Shown here: positions 59,499-64,000 of the stretch, in pieces
Position numbering within the stretch: position 1 is the stretch's first letter
How the letters are laid out: each line of letters opens with the position of its first letter
NCBI RefSeq assembly: GCF_029852145.1
Contig: NC_079974.1
Location: 14,755,582-14,819,581 of the forward strand
DNA length: 64,000 nt
Source: Microplitis mediator
Taxonomy: Eukaryota; Arthropoda; Insecta; Hymenoptera; Braconidae
Reading direction: 5' to 3'
Program-made: the position numbers and the translations under genes
The notes under the pieces: generated by a model
The model's input: the letters and a program-made list of their open reading frames with translations, nothing else
Told to the model about the DNA's origin: nothing
The model's database searches: none

Positions 59499-61122
59499 AG
59501 GTACGCAAAAAAAATTATAGAGTAGCATAATGATTTTTGAAGTCTTTGATTTTTAATAACCAACAAATATAAAATATGTTATGCTATGAAAGTAGTATCA
59601 AAATAAATCTTGAACTTTTATAAATTGAGAGTAAAGTTTTGATAAACGTTTGCTATTAATTGAAAAGTAAATAAAAATTATTATGTGCTATATATTATAG
59701 TTCTTTAATTATGGATTTGTAAATTTTTTATAATTTTGTATCAAAAATTATATTCAGCATAAAAATATTTATTTCAAATAGTATTAAATTCGAAATAAAT
59801 TCGTTACATTTTAAACTTCTGTGTAAAATTTTTTCTACAAAAAAATGTTTTTTTTGTTTTATATTATATAAATTTTATAATTTTTGATCACTCAAGAATT
59901 AATAAGAACTAAAAATAATAATTGCCACAATAGAATAACAAAATTTACGGATTTTGTCATGATATTTATATTTACTTCAATTTTGTTATAATTTACGGGG
60001 TATAAATTCTCGAACATTGATTCAATTGAAAATTCTAAAGCTAGCATAATAAAAATTCTTAAAATTTTAAAAGTTTTAGTTTTGTCAGTTGATAAGTTTC
60101 ATTATACGATCAGTAGAAATTCTACTTTATCAGTAATGCAAAATTTCTCGTGCCAGCATAATAAAATTTGTGAAATTTAAACTGATATTTACTTTGAGGA
60201 ACAACACTTCTAGAAAATCATTAAAGTTTCAAAAATTGATAACAGTCTTTACACCCATTTAATAAAATTTCATTGAAATACAGCTATTTATAATTTTTTG
60301 ACAATAATTTTTGTTTGTCTTTGAGTAATTTTTTACAACGGTGTTTAAACAAAATAATCTTTCGTTCTAAATGTTCGGATTTGTTTGGTTATTTTTCTGA
60401 TCAGTACTCCGTGGGAATTCATTCAAGAAGCATCTATTTTATTTAGCAAGTGTCAATTGTTCAGTTGAGTTTTATGGAGTTGTGTGATTGTGAAAATCTT
60501 TATTCTTATTGATTTTAATATTATTATGCTTATGAGATTTGTTTGCATAACTATTTTTACGTTTGATAATAAATTACACACTTACGAATAAGAATAAATT
60601 ACATTTTTCTTTTGTTTTTATAAAATAAAAAACTATTCGATGTATCATTGTATGTCATAAATGTAAACCGCATGGATTTTAATTTTATGGAAAATTAGAT
60701 GTATTTTTATTTATTTTATATCATCCTTATAAATGTTTATTAAGTTAGATGAGTAGTTATAAGACTTTTCGTAAAATTTATAATATTAATATAATAATTT
60801 TAACGAGACTTTTCTTTACTTTGTAAATTCAATATTGTACGAATCGTGAAATTAATTTTTGAAATATATTGTTAACTAATTACCATTACCAATGCTGCTT
60901 AATAAATATAAAATTAAATATTGTTGGAAAATCCAAAATTGCACACCTCAATCGCTCATTTTATTTTTAATCATTACTTTTATTTTTTTTTTATGAATTT
61001 TTTTATTCAACTTTTAAATTATGAATTTGATTATTTCTTTACTTAATTCCACTTAAATTTTTTTTTTTTATTTAATTTTTTCTAAATATCCCGCATTTTT
61101 GTTGTAGATGTCGCTCTTTTTT
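59499..61122. other. Intergenic DNA with AGCATAATAAAAATT words
   Basis: Copies of (T/C)AGCATAATAAAA(A)TT at 60042 and 60154 point the same way; opposite copies lie at 62640-62830. A single element, with its left arm here and its right arm near 62.4-62.9 kb, is possible. Confidence 0.4.
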
Positions 61123-61167
61123 TTGCATACCTCAAGCGCGAAAGCGCTGGTGTGCTTTATGATCGCT
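61123..61167 (-). repeat. Recurrent AGCGC hairpin motif (also 35049, 59137, 60939 partial, 62158)
   Basis: About 45-50 bp of the form TTGCA(C/T)ACCTCAAGCGCG followed by AAAGCGCTGGTGTGC and TTTATGATCGCT. AAGCGCGAAAGCGCT can form a hairpin. Copies at 62158-62207 (opposite orientation, nearly identical), 59137-59180 and 35049-35098 (diverged), and a fragment at 60939. Confidence 0.8.
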
Positions 61168-61168
61168 C

Positions 61169-61669
61169 CCCTAATAGCCACTTTGCATTGAAATTGACGG
61201 TAATTTAATGTTGAAATTACCTGAAATCTGCTGCCCGAATTTGCAGACAATTTCACAGCAAAAGTTGAAAATAAAAATTTGCGGTTAATTTTTCTTCAAT
61301 TTTAAGGTAAACTTGTACGAAAAAAAACGGTCGGTAATGTTCATTCTTACCATTTCAAAAGGTAAGCAAATTTATACATAAAATTGTCTACAAGTTGAGC
61401 GTAAAAATATACTTAACAATTTTTCAAGTCAAATTAACGATAAATTGACATAAAATTTACCTGAAAATTAAAGACAACTTTTTTCTAGTCAACTTTTGAA
61501 GTGAATTTGCATTCTAATTCGGGCATTGAATTTACCTCAAATTCAATAGCAAGTTGCATACAACTTGTCGTAAAAAACGGAAAAGTCCGAAGTTGACGGG
61601 AATTTGAAGAAAAATTCAACGAAACTTTTGTACAGTAAACTTTTGCTCAAGCAAACTGTGCTATTAGGG
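61169..61669. mobile_element. Palindromic-word element, CCCTAATAGC ends, TC flanks
   Basis: 501 bp with perfect 10-bp ends CCCTAATAGC, TC directly outside both. The interior carries many AATTTGAC/GTCAA(A/C)TT words (GAATTTGCAGACAATTTCAC, AAATTGACATAAAATTTACC, AAGTTGACGGGAATTTG). It interrupts the hairpin-motif repeat: at 62158 the related sequence runs, on the opposite strand, GATCGCTCTAAATTTTTTG without the element. No open frame. Confidence 0.8.
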
Positions 61670-63180
61670 TCTATTTTTTCAATCCTACTGTTTTACGCCA
61701 GTGCTGCTGCCAGTAGTTGATGGGGAGAAAAAAAGAAAAAAAAATTTACTTGTGTAATAATAACAATAGTAAAAATAAAACTGGCCTCTGAACTTTTCGT
61801 GAATAATCAGTCTTATTATTTTATTTAATTACAATTAAACTAAAAAGATTTAGACAGTAATTTTCAATAGGGTTCTTGTGATCAAAAATACAAAGATAAT
61901 AAAAAAAAAGTTAGGCCGATTAATTGTGTCTATCGAGAGTTATTTGGTTTACTAAGTTTCATACAGGACAATTGACAACTCGTATCACTGGGATGAGAAT
62001 AATTTATATTTAATTAATGGAATAATTAATCGACTTAATATTGGGTCGAAGTTATTCTTTAATAAATTGTCTTTGTGTTGGTATAAAATTTGACCCATTT
62101 CAGTGTAATCGAAAAAGTCTAGAGATAATTTAATGTGAGTGAATGAGTCAAAAAATTTAGAGCGATCATAAAGCACACCAGCGCTTTCGCGCTTGAGGTG
62201 TGCAATAGAGTGTTTTGTGTTGATATTCTCATATGTTTCTATCAATTATCTTTAATAGTCTTATATGTATATACAAAAACGTATAGTATAAATATTAAAG
62301 ATAATTGATAGAAACATATGAGAATATCAACACAAAACACTCTATTTTTTATTTTATATTTTTTTAGCAGCATTGTTATTGGTAATTAGTTGACAATATA
62401 TTTCAAAAATTAATTTCACGATTCGTGCAATATTGAATTTACAAAGTAAAGAAAAGTCTCGTTAAATTTATTATTTTAGTATCATAAATTTTACAAAGAG
62501 TCTATATACATTTTTAGATTAGTAATATAATTTTTATAAAAGTTAATTTAAAGAGTAAAAGAACAAAAATGAAAATTATTATTTTCTTCAATAAATTTTT
62601 GAATAATTTTGATCGTATAAGTAAAATAATTAAAACAATTTTTATTATGCTAGTGGTACATTTTGTTATCATAAGACGGTGAACATTGCATCCTAGCGAC
62701 ACAATTTTTGTCGTGTCAGTTATTATAACTATAAAATACTTAATAATTTTTATTATGCTCAATACGAAATGTATTATGTTCAAGAAAGAAATTTTTGTCG
62801 GCCGCATCGAAATTTTATTATGCTTCAATACAATTAGTAACAACACGCATAACATAAAATATTGGAATATTATACGGTTTCAAGTTTAGTCGGCTAGCAT
62901 AATAAAAATTTATGGATTTTCACATAAAATTTCATGGAATTTTCACCTTCATTTTTTTCCGTATACTCATTTAATTACACTAAAATAGGACAAATTGTAT
63001 ACAAGCATTTGGAGAATTTATTAAGGAACAATTTGAATTTAATGTAAAGTCGATTCATTATTTTAATAGTTTAAAATAAACTATTTCAACTCAAGAAACC
63101 AGTGCTGTGAATTGTTACGTATGAAACTTCGTATAAACAAAATAACTCTCGATAGACACAATTAATTGGCCTAACATTTT
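61670..63180. other. Nested inverted-repeat region
   Basis: 61911-61965 (TTAGGCCGATTAATTGTGTC and on) is inverted at 63125-63175 (TCGATAGACACAATTAATTG then GCCTAAC), overlapping the 60.8/62.4 kb inverted repeat. Opposite-facing AATTTTTATTATGCT words lie at 62637-62830. No gene. Confidence 0.5.
62204..62346. repeat. 53-bp perfect inverted repeat
   Basis: Arms 62204-62256 and 62294-62346 (AATAGAGTGTTTTGTGTTGA and on) are exact complements with a 37-nt AT-rich loop. The left arm continues directly from the hairpin motif at 62158. Confidence 0.95.
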
Positions 63181-64000
63181 AACATCATGTTAAGGGGGGG
63201 GGGGGCTAAGGGCTAAATATCAGATTTTTTTGGTTTTCTTATAGCTACACATTTTAAGAATATAGTCTCCAAATTTGAAGTCGATCAGAGCAAAACTCTC
63301 GAAGTTATTAACTAGTTGGTCTTCTTTGAAACTGTAGCTTCGATAGCTGCTGGTGGTCGGAAAGGGAGTTTATTCACTTAGTGATCGTTCTAACCTATAT
63401 TGTTCTGTTTTAAAAAATTTTTGAGCAAGTTGAAAAAAAAAATTTTTTTTTTTTTTCATATTTAGCATTTAAAACTTTAAACGCATTTTCCTCGAAACTA
63501 CTTTTTCAAAGTCCGTGAGCACTACTTTTTAAAAACTACATTACCGATTTATTTAAAACTCGGTACACACTTTCTACGTATAAAATAGTTTTAGAATGTT
63601 TTTTTTACATCATGGGGGTTTCCTACCTCCAAAATGACGCAAATTTTCGTAAAAAATAGCAGTTTTTACTTTAAATGACCACAAAAAATGAAAAAATGAA
63701 AAAAAAATAATCAGAGAACGTTGGGGGAAGGATTTAATAATGCTTTGACTAAATTTCAGTGGTTTTTTATTTTAAATAATTTCCATCTGAGATCTAGTGC
63801 TCACCGCAAATCGTCTATTTTAAAAGACGTTCTGGAAAAAGCTCCGTCACCGGCTTGTTTGCGGATACTTTTGCAGAAAAAAATTACTTAATGTTGTTGA
63901 ATCTATACTTAATAATGTTCAAAAGGTTGCAATAAATTAGCTCAATCCATACGCCTACAAAAAATTCGTAAAAAAAGTGAGTTTTTTCACGATTTAGCCG
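63181..64000. other. Possible truncated repeat at window end
   Basis: A run of 12 G (63194-63205) followed by CTAAGGGCTAAATATCAG starts a stretch of about 800 bp that resembles the low-complexity arms of the foldback elements seen elsewhere. Its partner arm, if any, lies beyond the window. No gene seen. Confidence 0.35.

Larger units (their letters stand above)
60776..62490. repeat. Large inverted repeat enclosing other insertions
   Basis: 60812-60900 (TTCTTTACTTTGTAAATTCA ... ACCAATGCTGCTTA) is inverted at 62367-62455 (AGCAGCATTGTTATTGGTAA ... TTTACAAAGTAAAGAA), continuing outward through AACGAGACTTTTC / GAAAAGTCTCGTT. The element at 61169 and the hairpin at 62204 lie between the arms. Confidence 0.75.

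Overview
The window looks like an insect nuclear genome. It is very AT-rich, has short-intron genes with GT-AG junctions, a Drosophila-style alpha-actinin with duplicated mutually exclusive exons, an interference-hedgehog gene, and long gene-poor stretches full of short repeats. The repeat style and AT content fit a parasitoid wasp (Hymenoptera, possibly Braconidae). That assignment is inference from general features, not from a diagnostic gene.

Gene layout, left to right: (1) the 3' seven-eighths of alpha-actinin (Actn, + strand, 5' end outside the window); (2) a complete DFCP1/ZFYVE1-like gene with a P-loop NTPase domain and two FYVE fingers (6.4-8.8 kb); (3) a FOXN2/3-type forkhead factor (CHES-1-like, 12.1-17.3 kb) with a plausible TATA/X-box promoter upstream; (4) an interference-hedgehog receptor (31.6-34.6 kb); (5) a GPATCH2/GPATCH2L-like nuclear protein lacking a G-patch (49.1-50.7 kb); (6) a two-exon Tim9 gene on the minus strand, converging on (5) (53.4-53.7 kb); (7) a tRNA-Phe(GAA) gene at 58.0 kb. 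The genes do not form a pathway; this is ordinary metazoan synteny.

The remainder (17.3-31.5, 34.7-49.0 and 54-64 kb) is mobile DNA. I see a 5'-truncated non-LTR retrotransposon, two LTR-like remnants, four large foldback elements whose two arms fill nearly the whole element, at least seven copies of a roughly 0.8 kb family ending in AACTTCCCGC, and a small TA-flanked MITE.

The most unusual material is a set of otherwise unrelated elements whose ends begin CCC (CCCGGG, CCCTGG, CCCAGG, CCCTAA, CCCTGA). Most have interiors made largely of one short near-palindromic word repeated many times, with a different word in each element. Five of them (36.9, 38.9, 58.2, 59.3 and 61.2 kb) are flanked by identical 2-bp direct repeats that are not TA (TT, GT, TT, AG, TC). 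For the 61.2 kb copy, a related sequence at 62.2 kb resembles the unoccupied site. I propose these as one group of non-autonomous transposons built from amplified palindromic words; it is the best candidate here for something undescribed.
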